DNA from: an uncultured Pelagibacteraceae bacterium
Lineage (GTDB): Bacteria > Pseudomonadota > Alphaproteobacteria > Pelagibacterales > Pelagibacteraceae
Length of the DNA: 49,572 bases
NCBI GenBank assembly: GCA_902578115.1
Contig: CACHBR010000007.1
Location: forward strand, 1 to 49,572
Direction of reading: 5' to 3'
Shown: positions 31,843 through 41,024 of the stretch, piece after piece
How the letters are laid out: the number at the start of each line of letters is the position of its first letter
Numbering within the stretch: position 1 is the stretch's first letter
Program-made: the position numbers and the translations under genes
Notes under the pieces: model-generated
The model's database searches: none
What the model was told of the DNA's origin: nothing
What the model saw: the letters and a program-made list of their open reading frames with translations, nothing else

Positions 31843-32286
31843 TTGCCAAAAGAAAAAGATATTTATAAATTATTTAAACCACAACTTACTCCTAAAGAAA
31901 TGCTAGAGCTTGGCGTCTTTGGTGGATCATACTTTAAAGATAAAGAGATGAAAGAATTTCCTAAATCATGGTTTACGAAAGCTAAACTAAGTAAAAGTTT
32001 TGATGTTGAATTAAATAGATTCAAAATAAAATCGGGATTACCAAGAGAGGAATGGATTAAAAAGGGATGGATTTTTAAAGAAGATCCGCTTGGATGGTTT
32101 CAGTGGTATTGCAGGTATTCAAATGGCAGAAGAATTAAAGGTATGGATGAAGTTCAAATTCAAAGATGGTTAAATTTTACTAGACACGTAAAGGCAATAG
32201 CAAAAAATTGTGATAAGAATGATTTATCTTGTAGAAGAAGACAAAGACAAGCAATACTTCAATGGGCTTATGACCCATTCATTTGA
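31843..32286 (+). CDS. Conserved protein of unknown function (TTG start)
   Basis: A 147-residue soluble, very basic protein rich in tryptophan and aromatic residues: ELGVFGGSYFKDKEMKEFP, SGLPREEWIKKGWIFKEDPL, GWFQWYCRYSNGRRIKG, then QRWLNFTRHVKAIAKNC and SCRRRQRQAILQWAYDP. I believe similar proteins occur in other alphaproteobacteria and some eukaryotes, but none has a known function I can name. The start is a TTG with AAAGGT nine bases upstream; no ATG fits. The high density of Arg and Trp suggests nucleic-acid binding, which is only a guess. It overlaps the end of dctM on the other strand by eight bases. Confidence 0.72.
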   Translation: MPKEKDIYKLFKPQLTPKEMLELGVFGGSYFKDKEMKEFPKSWFTKAKLSKSFDVELNRFKIKSGLPREEWIKKGWIFKEDPLGWFQWYCRYSNGRRIKGMDEVQIQRWLNFTRHVKAIAKNCDKNDLSCRRRQRQAILQWAYDPFI

Positions 32287-33589
32287 GTGGTTGTATCATT
32301 TGCTCGGGAAGCCACAAGGCTAACTGCGGAAAAGAAATAATAATAACTACTGCTAAAATCATTAAAAGAAATAACGGAAAAGCACTTCTTGCTATAAAGC
32401 CCATATCTCTTTTTGCCATTCCTTGAAGGACAAATAAATTAAAACCAACTGGTGGAGTAATTTGCGCCATCTCAACAACTATAACTAAATAAATTCCAAA
32501 CCAAATCATATCAAATCCCGCTTGTCGTATCATGGGTTCAATAATTGCCATGGTAAGAACTACAGCAGATATTCCATCCAAAAACATTCCAAGAATTATA
32601 TAAAAAATTGTTAAAACTAAAAGCAACATGTAAGGAGACAACTGAAGTGTATCTATAAATACAGCTAAATTTTTTGGTAATCCCGTAAATGCCATTGCTA
32701 ACGTCAAAAAAGATGAGCCAGCTAAAATAAAAGCTATCATACAAGAAGTCTTGGTTGCGCCTAATAATGATTTACTAAAAGATTCCTTTGTTAAACTTTT
32801 CTGAAAAAAGGATAATACTAATGCACCCAATACACCGAGCGATGCTGCTTCTGTGGCTGTTGCTATACCGGCATAGATTGAGCCAATTACTGCAAAAATT
32901 AAAAGTATAACAGGTAATAATTGCCCAGATTGTTTTACTTTATCAATAAATGAGAAATCTTCACTTATCACTGGCATTATTTTTTTATTTTTAAGGGACC
33001 AGCCAACTACATAAATCATGAACAATAGAGCAAGCCCAATACCCGGGATTATTCCAGCTATAAAAAGTTTAGCTATAGATTCTTCAACCGTAACACCATA
33101 AATAATTAATATTATTGAAGGTGGGATCAAAAGTCCTAAAGTTCCTGAACCTGCTAAGGTTCCAAGCAGAAATCTTTCAGGATAATTTCTTTTTCTTAAT
33201 TCTGGGATAGACATTTTCCCAACTGTTGCAACGGTTGCTGCTGATGATCCAGAAATAGCTGCAAATATTGCACAACCTAAAATATTTACATGTATCAATC
33301 CTCCAGGTAATTTTGATAACCAAGGGGATAAACCTTTAAACAAATTTTCTGAAAGTTTAGTTCTAAATAAAATTTCACCCATCCAAACAAAAAGTGGTAG
33401 AGCTGTTAACGACCAAGATGAGGCCATGCTCCACATGGTTGTTGCCATTGCATCTCCTACTGGTCGAGAAGTAAACATAATCATTCCAATAGTCGAAACT
33501 CCGATCATGCTTATTCCTACCCAAATTCCTGAACCCAGAAAGAATAGAAGTACGCCAATAAAAAATATTGTTAAATAAACCTCAGTCAT
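32279..33589 (-). CDS. dctM: TRAP transporter large permease (DctM)
   Basis: A 436-residue membrane protein with about twelve helices and the DctM signature AGSGTLGLLIPPSIILIIYG (about residues 145-164). The N-terminal GSGIWVGISMIGV and C-terminal QITPPVGFNLFVLQGMA are also typical. It is the sodium-driven transport subunit that receives solute from the DctP binding protein. It overlaps dctQ by eight bases. The substrate is probably a carboxylate. Confidence 0.95.
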   Translation of the reverse strand: MTEVYLTIFFIGVLLFFLGSGIWVGISMIGVSTIGMIMFTSRPVGDAMATTMWSMASSWSLTALPLFVWMGEILFRTKLSENLFKGLSPWLSKLPGGLIHVNILGCAIFAAISGSSAATVATVGKMSIPELRKRNYPERFLLGTLAGSGTLGLLIPPSIILIIYGVTVEESIAKLFIAGIIPGIGLALLFMIYVVGWSLKNKKIMPVISEDFSFIDKVKQSGQLLPVILLIFAVIGSIYAGIATATEAASLGVLGALVLSFFQKSLTKESFSKSLLGATKTSCMIAFILAGSSFLTLAMAFTGLPKNLAVFIDTLQLSPYMLLLVLTIFYIILGMFLDGISAVVLTMAIIEPMIRQAGFDMIWFGIYLVIVVEMAQITPPVGFNLFVLQGMAKRDMGFIARSAFPLFLLMILAVVIIISFPQLALWLPEQMIQPLK

Positions 33590-34073
33590 ATGATTTAGCT
33601 GTAAATATTTTTATAAAATTATGTGTTATGCAAATAAAAAAAATGATGGAACCTATTGCTACTCCAGTTTGTGGTATCCAAAGTAAAATTTCGTCTGCTC
33701 CCTGACTTCTTTCAGCTAATTGAATTGAAACAAACCACATTTTGATAAAATAAAAAGCTAAAAAACCTGAAAAAAAAGTTGATACAGCTAAACACCAAAT
33801 CGTTAAAAATTTTAATAATTTCCCTTTTGCTTTTTCTAAAAATAAAGTAATTCGAATGTGGGCGTTCTCGTTGAACGTATAGGCAAGTGCTAAAAAAGAT
33901 GCAGATGCTAAACTATATCCGGAGTATTCGGTCAAACCACGAATATAGAATCCAAAAATTCTAGATGTGATCCCTAAAACTATAGTACATAAAATTAGTA
34001 TTAAAAATATTGCCGCAAGATATCCAGAAGCTCTGTAAAAAGAATTTAGAAATTTATCTAATTTTTGAAGCAT
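33582..34073 (-). CDS. dctQ: TRAP transporter small permease (DctQ)
   Basis: A 163-residue protein with four membrane helices and the DctQ pattern EYSGYSLASASFLALAYTFN followed by AHIRITLFLEKAKGKL. It is the partner of DctM. The ATG directly follows a strong hairpin that fills its ribosome-binding region, so its translation is likely lower than that of dctP or depends on processing. Confidence 0.92.
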   Translation of the reverse strand: MLQKLDKFLNSFYRASGYLAAIFLILILCTIVLGITSRIFGFYIRGLTEYSGYSLASASFLALAYTFNENAHIRITLFLEKAKGKLLKFLTIWCLAVSTFFSGFLAFYFIKMWFVSIQLAERSQGADEILLWIPQTGVAIGSIIFFICITHNFIKIFTAKSYD

Positions 34074-34101
34074 AAAGGCCGTACCCTATTATACGGCCTT
34101 T
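34074..34101 (-). terminator. Intra-operon stem-loop between dctP and dctQ
   Basis: AAAGGCCGTA and TACGGCCTTT form a perfect 10-bp stem around an eight-base loop. The 3' arm on the minus strand ends directly at the dctQ ATG at 34073. It could act as a partial terminator or as an mRNA-stabilising end for dctP, setting a high binding-protein to permease ratio. Confidence 0.75.
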
Positions 34102-34116
34102 TTACCTAAATAAAAT

Positions 34117-35088
34117 TTATTTATATGCTGATAATACAGCCTGTCCTCTTGAACCTGCTTTACCTGACCACTCTTTAGCCATAGTAGCTCCTACTTTTTC
34201 AAAATGACTCTGTAGAGAAGCGTTTACTTTGCCTACTACCATACCTGCATCTGCTAAAGCTTTTTTGTCTGCAACGTTACCTTGTTTGGATAAGTTCCAG
34301 CCTTTTCTTTCAGCTAAAGCCGCTTGGCTCATTACCATTTTCTTTGTTGCATCATCTAGCTTGTTCCAAGCTTTTTTGTTTGCAACAACCATATTTTTTG
34401 GAAACCAAGCTGCAATATCATAAAAATATTTCACGCCATTTTCCCAAATTTTACTATTCTTACCTGTTGTTGGTGATGTAATCATGCTTTCTACCATTCC
34501 AGTTGAAAACGCCTGACTAATCGCAACAGCTTCAAGTTTAGTTGGTTTCATACCAGTAAGTTCTGCAATTCTTATTGTTGCAGAGTTATAAGCTCTGAAT
34601 TTTAGACCTTTAAGATCACTAACAGAGTTTATTGCTTTTTTACTGTACAATCCTTGAGCTGGCCACGGAACTGCGTAAAGGAAAACTAATCCCTTTTCAT
34701 CTAATCCCTTAACCAACGCTGGTTTTGATGCTTTGTAAAGTTTTTCAGCATCAGAATATGTTTGAGCAACGAAAGGTATTGAATCCACTTCTAGTAAAGG
34801 ATCAAAACTTCCATGTGCTGACATAAATCTTTCACCTATTTGTGTTTGTCCAGTTTGTACAGCTCTTAAAATAGCTCCACCTTTGAACAACGATCCACCT
34901 GGGTGAGTTTTAATAGTAAGTTTACCACCTGACTTATCAGTGACTGCTTTTGCAAATTCCGCCGCATTTTGCGAATGGAAGTTACCTGCTCCATAAGCTA
35001 GAGCCATATTCCATGTCTCAGCTTGAGCAGAACCTATACTAATAAGTAAAGAGGTTAATATTATACTAATTTTTTTAATTATATTCAT
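34117..35088 (-). CDS. dctP: TRAP transporter substrate-binding protein (DctP)
   Basis: A 323-residue periplasmic protein with a signal peptide cut after AQA (about residue 23). Family marks: GGSLFKGGAILRAVQTGQTQIGE, PAQGLYSKKAINSVSDLKGLKFR with the Arg that salt-bridges the carboxylate of the ligand, and AISQAFSTGMVESMI. It binds the solute, most likely an organic acid, and docks on DctQM. GGGGG stands at its ribosome site. TRAP systems are abundant in SAR11. The exact ligand cannot be read from the sequence. Confidence 0.94.
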   Translation of the reverse strand: MNIIKKISIILTSLLISIGSAQAETWNMALAYGAGNFHSQNAAEFAKAVTDKSGGKLTIKTHPGGSLFKGGAILRAVQTGQTQIGERFMSAHGSFDPLLEVDSIPFVAQTYSDAEKLYKASKPALVKGLDEKGLVFLYAVPWPAQGLYSKKAINSVSDLKGLKFRAYNSATIRIAELTGMKPTKLEAVAISQAFSTGMVESMITSPTTGKNSKIWENGVKYFYDIAAWFPKNMVVANKKAWNKLDDATKKMVMSQAALAERKGWNLSKQGNVADKKALADAGMVVGKVNASLQSHFEKVGATMAKEWSGKAGSRGQAVLSAYK

Positions 35089-35205
35089 GTTTCCCCCTAT
35101 AATTAATTTGAGCTATTTCACATTCCCATAGAGTAAATTGCAAGGTAAATTTTAGTAAATATTTCTTTAAAGAAGCCCAATAAACGAATATAAATAGCCT
35201 TTCAA

Positions 35206-35844
35206 ATGGAAAATATCCTACTTCCCAAAGTTATAATTTTTTTTCAAATAGTTTTTATTGATATTGTTATGGCTGCTGATAATGCGATCATAATAGGTTT
35301 AATTGCATCTTCATTTGCGGCTAAAGATAGAAAAAGAATTATTCTTCTTGGAGTTTTTGGAGCTTTTCTTTTCAGAGTAATTTTTGCTGCAATTACAGTA
35401 CAGCTTTTACAATATCCAATTCTTAAAGTAATTGGTGGTGCTTTATTAATTTGGATTGTGGTTAAATTAATAAAAGATTTAGAAATTTTTGACGCTCTAA
35501 AAACATCAAAACAACAAAGTCCAACAAAACCTAAAAAGCCACCATCATTTGCATCTGCGGTTTATGCAATAGTAGTTGCAGATGTTACTTTAAGTTTTGA
35601 CAACGTTTTAGGTGTGGCCGCTGCTGCAAAAAATGAAACTGGATTATTAATATTTGGACTATTGTTGTCAGTGTTACTTGTTGGAACAGTTGCAACTTTT
35701 TTTGCAAATTATATAAAAAATCACAAATGGGTTGGTGTCCTTGGTTTAGTAGTAATATTGTTTGTTGCACTCCAATTAATTTTGGGTGGTACAAATGAAA
35801 TCTACCCAGGAACAATTCCAGATTTCATTTTAAAAGTTATTTAG
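35206..35844 (+). CDS. TerC/YjbE-family integral membrane protein
   Basis: A 212-residue protein with about seven helices. The two acidic TerC motifs are present: IVMAADNAIIIGLIASSF (about residues 21-38) and ADVTLSFDNVLGVAAAA (about 125-141), whose Asp and Asn residues bind a metal ion, thought to be Mn or Ca. Members help metal export or metalation of secreted enzymes. No Mn riboswitch (yybP-ykoY type) is visible in the 117-base upstream gap. It overlaps tctA by eight bases, tail to tail. Confidence 0.9.
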   Translation: MENILLPKVIIFFQIVFIDIVMAADNAIIIGLIASSFAAKDRKRIILLGVFGAFLFRVIFAAITVQLLQYPILKVIGGALLIWIVVKLIKDLEIFDALKTSKQQSPTKPKKPPSFASAVYAIVVADVTLSFDNVLGVAAAAKNETGLLIFGLLLSVLLVGTVATFFANYIKNHKWVGVLGLVVILFVALQLILGGTNEIYPGTIPDFILKVI

Positions 35845-37333
35845 TCTTTAAACTTAAATAGCTTTGCCAAGAAAAAATTAATATTGTAAAAACAAGAATA
35901 ATTGCTGTTAAAGGCCGGTCCCATAAAAAATTAAAAGATCCATCGCTTATTAAAAGAGATCTTCTTAAATTTTCCTCCATCAAGCCGCCTAAAACGAAAG
36001 CTAATATTAGTGGTGGCATGGGAAATTTATAAAGCCTTAGTCCTGTAGCAACTACTGCAATTCCAATCATTAGGAAAATATCAAAAGTATTAAAAGACAT
36101 TAAATAAATTCCCGTCACTGAAAAGAATAAAATCATAGGTATTAAAAATGTTCTTGGGACTGCAAGTATTCTGGCTATGTAAGGTATTAATGGTAAGTTT
36201 AGTATTAAAAGTACAACCATTCCAATATACATAGACATTATAACTGACCAAAAAATTTCTGGGTTTGTCATGTAAAGTCTAGGTCCAGGCTGAATACCAA
36301 AACCTAAAAGAGCACCTAACATAACAGCGGTTGTTCCGCTTCCGGGAATACCAAGTGTTAATAATGGCACAAATGAACCAGAGCACGCAGCATTATTAGC
36401 TGTTTCTGGTGCAGATAATCCGTGAACACTTCCTTTACCAAATTTTTCTTTTTCCTCTTTATTTACGAAATTTCTCTCCATTCCGTAAGCTAAAAAGGAT
36501 GCAATAGTTGAGCCAGCTCCAGGTAAAACACCAACAATAAAACCAATTATTGAAGATCTTGGAATAGTTTTTAAAGTTTTTTTTGTTTCTTCCTTATCTA
36601 ATTTTATTGATCCTAATTCTTTAAGAGAAATAGCCTTAGCTGCACTACTTGGATCAGTACCCTTTAAAATTATTGTTAGGGCCTCACTCATTGCAAAAGT
36701 AGCCATTACGACTAATACAAAACTTATCCCGTCAGATAAATTCATATTATTAAAAACAAATCGTGGAATATCAGATAAAGTATCTTGTCCAACTGTAGCT
36801 AGCATCAAACCTAATACTGCCATCATCATGGCTTTTAAAAATTGTCCCTTAGCTGAAAAAGCAGAAACAGCTGTTAAACCAAGAACCATTAATGCAAAAT
36901 AATCTGGCGATCGGAAAGCTAAACTCACTTTTGATAAACTTGGAGCAGCGAATAATAAAAATATTGCTGCGATCGTACCTCCTGCAAAAGAACTATAGGC
37001 TGCTATCGCAAGGGCTTTACCAGCTTTACCTTGTTGTGCCATTGGATAACCATCAAATGAAGTTGCGACGGTGCCAGGAACACCTGGGGCATTAATTAAA
37101 ATTGATGAAGTAGATCCACCAAAAACAGCTCCATAGTAAACTCCAGCCATTAAAATTAAACCAGTAGCAGGATCAAAACCATAAGTAATTGGGATCATCA
37201 AAGCGATAGCTGTCATTGGACCTAACCCTGGTAACATTCCTATGATTGTCCCAAAAAAACATCCCATCATTACCATTAAAATGTTTTTTAATGATAACGC
37301 AGTATTTAATCCTATTAAAATTCCTTCGATCAT
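35837..37333 (-). CDS. tctA: Tripartite tricarboxylate transporter permease TctA
   Basis: A 498-residue protein of about twelve helices with the TctA signatures GTIIGMLPGLGPMTAIALMIP (ends quoted) near the N-terminus, INAPGVPGTVATSFDGYP (about residue 80) and GFIVGVLPGAGSTIASFLAYG (ends quoted) in the middle, with ETANNAACSGSFVPLLTLGIPG after it. It is the main transmembrane subunit of the TTT system, driven by an ion gradient. It overlaps tctB by four bases. Carboxylates such as citrate are classical substrates. Confidence 0.95.
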   Translation of the reverse strand: MIEGILIGLNTALSLKNILMVMMGCFFGTIIGMLPGLGPMTAIALMIPITYGFDPATGLILMAGVYYGAVFGGSTSSILINAPGVPGTVATSFDGYPMAQQGKAGKALAIAAYSSFAGGTIAAIFLLFAAPSLSKVSLAFRSPDYFALMVLGLTAVSAFSAKGQFLKAMMMAVLGLMLATVGQDTLSDIPRFVFNNMNLSDGISFVLVVMATFAMSEALTIILKGTDPSSAAKAISLKELGSIKLDKEETKKTLKTIPRSSIIGFIVGVLPGAGSTIASFLAYGMERNFVNKEEKEKFGKGSVHGLSAPETANNAACSGSFVPLLTLGIPGSGTTAVMLGALLGFGIQPGPRLYMTNPEIFWSVIMSMYIGMVVLLILNLPLIPYIARILAVPRTFLIPMILFFSVTGIYLMSFNTFDIFLMIGIAVVATGLRLYKFPMPPLILAFVLGGLMEENLRRSLLISDGSFNFLWDRPLTAIILVFTILIFSWQSYLSLKTK

Positions 37334-37800
37334 CCAATTATTCCTAAGTATTTTAATAAAGGATCTCTAAGATAAATATCTAATACCCCATGTAGTAAAA
37401 GCATAAATAAAGCCACAAATGGAAATGAAAAAAGCAACATCCATTTCCACCTTCTTTCACCTAGAAAATAATAAGCAAAAAGTAAAAAAATCGATGTAGA
37501 TAAAAAGAAGCCAACTCTTAAGATGGTAAAGCCGTAAAAAATCATTGTAACAACCAACAAAATAACTTTTTTATAATCTAAAACTTTATGATTAACCTCT
37601 TCTACAGTTTTTTCAGGTAAAATCATTCTTAATGCTGAAAGTAACATTCCTGTATAACCAAGATAGATAGGAAATGTTTTTGCATTAAATGGTGCGTTTT
37701 CATCAAATGAAAAAACTTGTATTTGGTAAGCCGTATAAAGATAGAAAGCTGATAAAACAAAGAAGAGCAGCGAGATAATTTTGACTGAACTTATCTTCAC
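37330..37800 (-). CDS. tctB: Tripartite tricarboxylate transporter small permease TctB
   Basis: A 156-residue protein with four helices. A first helix, a periplasmic FDENAPFNAKTFPIYLG segment, then two closely packed helices (VILLVVTMIFYGFTILRVGF) and a last pair around FLGERRWKWMLLFSFPF match the TctB family. It couples TctA to the binding protein. It lies 25 bases after tctC with AGGAGG upstream. Confidence 0.9.
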   Translation of the reverse strand: MKISSVKIISLLFFVLSAFYLYTAYQIQVFSFDENAPFNAKTFPIYLGYTGMLLSALRMILPEKTVEEVNHKVLDYKKVILLVVTMIFYGFTILRVGFFLSTSIFLLFAYYFLGERRWKWMLLFSFPFVALFMLLLHGVLDIYLRDPLLKYLGIIG

Positions 37801-37825
37801 TGCTCCTCCTTTAAATCCTAACGGA

Positions 37826-38803
37826 TTAAATTACTCCAAGTTTTTTCATAAGAGCTGTCATTTCTTTTGTTTGTGTTTGAAGAAATTTCACAAACTTTTT
37901 GTCTGGATTATAAATATTAACCCAAGCATTTCTTTTTCTAACAGCTTCCCACTCATCAGTCTTTTGAACATCGCCTAGCATTTTAGCGATTTTATTTTTA
38001 TCACCACTGCTCATACCAGGAGGGCCAAAAAATCCTCTCCAGTTTACAAACTGAACATCAAAACCTTGTTCTTTCAATGTTGGAACATCAGGTGCATCTT
38101 TTACTCTTTTAGGTGCTGTAATTCCAATTATTCTAACTTGGTCTCTTGCTCCCATAACTTCTCCCAAACCAGTTGAAAGAATTTGAGTTTCTCCTGATAA
38201 CAATCCTGCTAAAGCTTTTCCTCCAGCATCGTAAGGGATATAAACTACTTTATTTGGATCAGCTCCTGCTTCTTGAAATGCAAGTGCGCCAATTAAATGG
38301 TCCATGCTTCCTCTTACAGATCCACCAGCCATTTTCACAGATTTTGGATTAGCTTTGTAAGCTGCTACAACATCTTTGAAATTTTTATATGGTGAGTTCT
38401 TTGCTACAGCGATTGCGCCGTAGTCACCGATAACTCCAGCTATTGGTACAACATCTTTGTACGAAAGAACACCACTACCTTTCACATAACCTTTGTGTCT
38501 TGTGATAGATCTTAAAACTAATGGAGTTGATTGAACTAATACAGTTCCCGCAGGTTTTGTATTAATTAAAAATGATAGAGCTTTACCTCCACCACCACCT
38601 GACATGTTTTCAAAAGATGCACTTTTGAGCATACCAGATTTCGTTAATGCTTCACCTGTTCCTCTAGCAGTTCCATCCCAACCACCGCCAGCTCCACCAC
38701 CGATTAAGAAGTGAAGTTTGTCGATTGCAAATGATTGTGTTGAAAAAGATAGGAAAAGAACAGACGCAAATAATAAACTAATAAGTTTTCTTATATTTAT
38801 CAT
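37826..38803 (-). CDS. tctC: Tripartite tricarboxylate transporter substrate-binding protein TctC
   Basis: A 325-residue periplasmic protein with a signal peptide (cut after SFA, about residue 26). Residues LIGGGAGGGWDGTARGTGEA (about 33-52) form the first ligand loop and ENMSGGGGGKALSFLI the second; later DVPTLKEQGFDVQFVNWRGF is a strong family motif. GGGGG precedes the start. In the 56-base gap after prpD an AT-only stem (ATTTAATA / TATTAAAT at 38819-38837) may be a weak intra-operon attenuator. Neighbouring prpD and aconitase make a tricarboxylate or a propionate-derived acid plausible substrates. Confidence 0.92.
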   Translation of the reverse strand: MINIRKLISLLFASVLFLSFSTQSFAIDKLHFLIGGGAGGGWDGTARGTGEALTKSGMLKSASFENMSGGGGGKALSFLINTKPAGTVLVQSTPLVLRSITRHKGYVKGSGVLSYKDVVPIAGVIGDYGAIAVAKNSPYKNFKDVVAAYKANPKSVKMAGGSVRGSMDHLIGALAFQEAGADPNKVVYIPYDAGGKALAGLLSGETQILSTGLGEVMGARDQVRIIGITAPKRVKDAPDVPTLKEQGFDVQFVNWRGFFGPPGMSSGDKNKIAKMLGDVQKTDEWEAVRKRNAWVNIYNPDKKFVKFLQTQTKEMTALMKKLGVI

Positions 38804-38859
38804 TTTTTCCCCCTTTTTATTTAATACCTTATTAAATTTTGAATTAATTAAAGAGTCAA

Positions 38860-40362
38860 TTAGAAAATTACTTTATTGCTTCTAGTTCTCAACGATTTTG
38901 CCCTAACTTCAACGTTAAGTTTATGAAGTTCGCCTGATTTGAGTTTTCTAAGATTTTGAACAACTTTAATAAATCTATTTGACTCTTTTGGTAAAATAAT
39001 TCCATTTGTAAGTGTCTGAAACTTTTCTATGTAATTTTCTCTTTCAAAAGGCCTGTTACCAGCAGGATGCGCATCTGCTACAGATATTTCATCCTCTATC
39101 TTTGAGCCATCTTTCATTTTAATTACAACCTTACCCCCAAAACATTTTTTATTTGGATCTGGATCGTGGTATTTCTTTGTCCATTTTTTATCCTCAAAAG
39201 TTTTTACTTTTCTCCATAATTGCACTGTGCTTTTTTTATTAGCTCTTTTAGGTGTATAAGAATTCACATGGTGCCACTTGCCATCTTCTAGCGCTACAGC
39301 AAAAATATACATAATAGAGTGATCTAAAGTTTCTCTACTCGCATTTGGGTCCATTTTTTGTGGATCCTTTGCTCCAGTTCCGATCACATAGTGAGTGTGA
39401 TGACTTGTGTGAATTTCTACAGATTTAATTTTTGAAACGTTATCTATACTTTCGTTCATTCTTCTTGCTAAATCGATAAGTGCTTGAGATTGATATTCAG
39501 CTGAATGTTCTTTTGTATAAGTTTCTAATATTGCTTTCTTTTCTTCATTAATATTTGGAAGAGGAACTATATATTTAGCTTTAGGTCCTGAAAGTACATA
39601 GGCAATTACACTATCTTCTCCCTCATAAATAGGACTAGGTGCTCCCTCTCCTCTCATGCATCTGTCGACTGCTTCTATTGCTAATTTTCCAGCATGAGCA
39701 GGTGCAAAAGCTTTCCAACTGGAAATCTCGCCTTTTCTTGATTGTCTAGTTGATACTGTTGTGTGAAGCGCCTGTTGTACAGATTGATAAATTGTTTCAG
39801 TATTTAATTTTAATAAAGAGCCTAAGCCTGCAGCTACACTTGGACCTAAATGTGCGATGTGATCTATTTTATGTTCATGTAAGCATATTCCTTTAACGAG
39901 ATTAACTTGAACTTCATAGCCTGTTAAAATTCCTCTAATCAAATCTCTGCCTGATAATTTTTTTTGTTGGGCTACTGCTAGTATTGGCGGAATATTATCA
40001 CCTGGATGACTGTAATCAGCTGCTAAGAATGTATCGTGAAAATCTAATTCTCTCACTGCAGTACCATTTGCCCAGGCTGCCCATTCACAATCAAATTTTT
40101 TCTTTGGACTTACACCAAATAATGTGGCTCCATTTTTTCTTGGATGAGCTAAAGCCATTTCTCTTGCAGATATAACTGGTTTTCTATTGAAGGAGGCAAT
40201 AGCAACTGATGCGTTATCAATTATTCTATTGATGACCATATCAATAGCATCCTCATTCAATTTGGCTTTATCTGATGCAATCTCAGCAATTTTCCATGCT
40301 AACTGTTGTTTTTTTTTTAGTTTTGATGCTGAAGGGTATACTCTTACTTTTATATTTCTCAT
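38860..40362 (-). CDS. prpD: MmgE/PrpD-family protein, probable 2-methylcitrate dehydratase
   Basis: A 500-residue iron-free dehydratase-family protein. The PrpD core [20 protein letters not shown] is at about residues 108-127, with [17 protein letters not shown]-like [14 protein letters not shown] after it, [19 protein letters not shown] (about 210) and [10 protein letters not shown]. It would dehydrate 2-methylcitrate in propionate use. MmgE/PrpD proteins also include other enzymes, so specificity is not certain, and prpB and prpC are not in view. It overlaps the HAD gene as ATGA and is followed by tctCBA, which suggests uptake and use of a tricarboxylic or related acid. Confidence 0.88.
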   Translation of the reverse strand: MRNIKVRVYPSASKLKKKQQLAWKIAEIASDKAKLNEDAIDMVINRIIDNASVAIASFNRKPVISAREMALAHPRKNGATLFGVSPKKKFDCEWAAWANGTAVRELDFHDTFLAADYSHPGDNIPPILAVAQQKKLSGRDLIRGILTGYEVQVNLVKGICLHEHKIDHIAHLGPSVAAGLGSLLKLNTETIYQSVQQALHTTVSTRQSRKGEISSWKAFAPAHAGKLAIEAVDRCMRGEGAPSPIYEGEDSVIAYVLSGPKAKYIVPLPNINEEKKAILETYTKEHSAEYQSQALIDLARRMNESIDNVSKIKSVEIHTSHHTHYVIGTGAKDPQKMDPNASRETLDHSIMYIFAVALEDGKWHHVNSYTPKRANKKSTVQLWRKVKTFEDKKWTKKYHDPDPNKKCFGGKVVIKMKDGSKIEDEISVADAHPAGNRPFERENYIEKFQTLTNGIILPKESNRFIKVVQNLRKLKSGELHKLNVEVRAKSLRTRSNKVIF

Positions 40363-41021
40363 TTTAAAACCAATAATTCTTTTAAGTTTTTTACCTCATA
40401 TTTTGGTGTGTAATCAAGTTTGTCAAATACATTATTGCTTCGATTAACCCAAATTGAATTATAACCATAATTTCCACCACCAGAAACATCCCAAGTATTT
40501 GCACTCAAAAAAGTAATTTCTTCTTTTTTCACCTTATATTTATTAACTGGAATATCGTAAACTTTTGGATCAGGCTTGTATATCTTTACTTCTTCGATTG
40601 AGAAAACATCATCAAATAAATTTTCTAGATTACTATTTTTAACTAAATTGCTTAAAAGACTTGGTGTGCCATTTGATAAAATAGCCAATTTTATTGATTT
40701 TTTTTTTAATTCTTCAAGAACAGTTTTTACTTCTGGAAAAGTAGAGAGTTCTTTATAAAGATTTAATAACTCATTCCTCATTGATTTATCTATTTTAAAA
40801 GTGAGCATGGACTTATCTAAAGAGTCTTCTGTAATCTGCCAGAAATCTTTATGTCTTTTCATCAAACTTCTTAGCCAAGTATACTCAAGTTGGGTAGTTC
40901 TCCAATAATTGGCAAAGGTTTCCCATTTGTCTCCAATTTTATCTTTACACTTTTCAGCTGCTGAGTTCACATCGAATAATGTGCCATAAGCATCAAAAAC
41001 AATAGCCTTTGTATTATTCAT
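40359..41021 (-). CDS. Type II haloacid dehalogenase-like HAD hydrolase
   Basis: A 220-residue cytoplasmic hydrolase. Motif I is [12 protein letters not shown] with nucleophile Asp10; motif II is [10 protein letters not shown]; motif III Lys and motif IV are in [13 protein letters not shown] and [16 protein letters not shown]. The [10 protein letters not shown] and SNGTPS sequences, the catalytic-loop Asn-Gly and TWDV match L-2-haloacid dehalogenases, which replace a halogen by hydroxyl. In this context it may act on another 2-substituted acid. It lies three bases after acnA and overlaps prpD by four. Confidence 0.9.
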   Translation of the reverse strand: MNNTKAIVFDAYGTLFDVNSAAEKCKDKIGDKWETFANYWRTTQLEYTWLRSLMKRHKDFWQITEDSLDKSMLTFKIDKSMRNELLNLYKELSTFPEVKTVLEELKKKSIKLAILSNGTPSLLSNLVKNSNLENLFDDVFSIEEVKIYKPDPKVYDIPVNKYKVKKEEITFLSANTWDVSGGGNYGYNSIWVNRSNNVFDKLDYTPKYEVKNLKELLVLK

Positions 41022-41024
41022 TTT

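Noticed and set aside
35089-35205. A yybP-ykoY manganese riboswitch before the TerC-family gene
   Set aside because: None of the conserved core of that riboswitch class is visible in the 117-base gap; I see no other structure I can support there.
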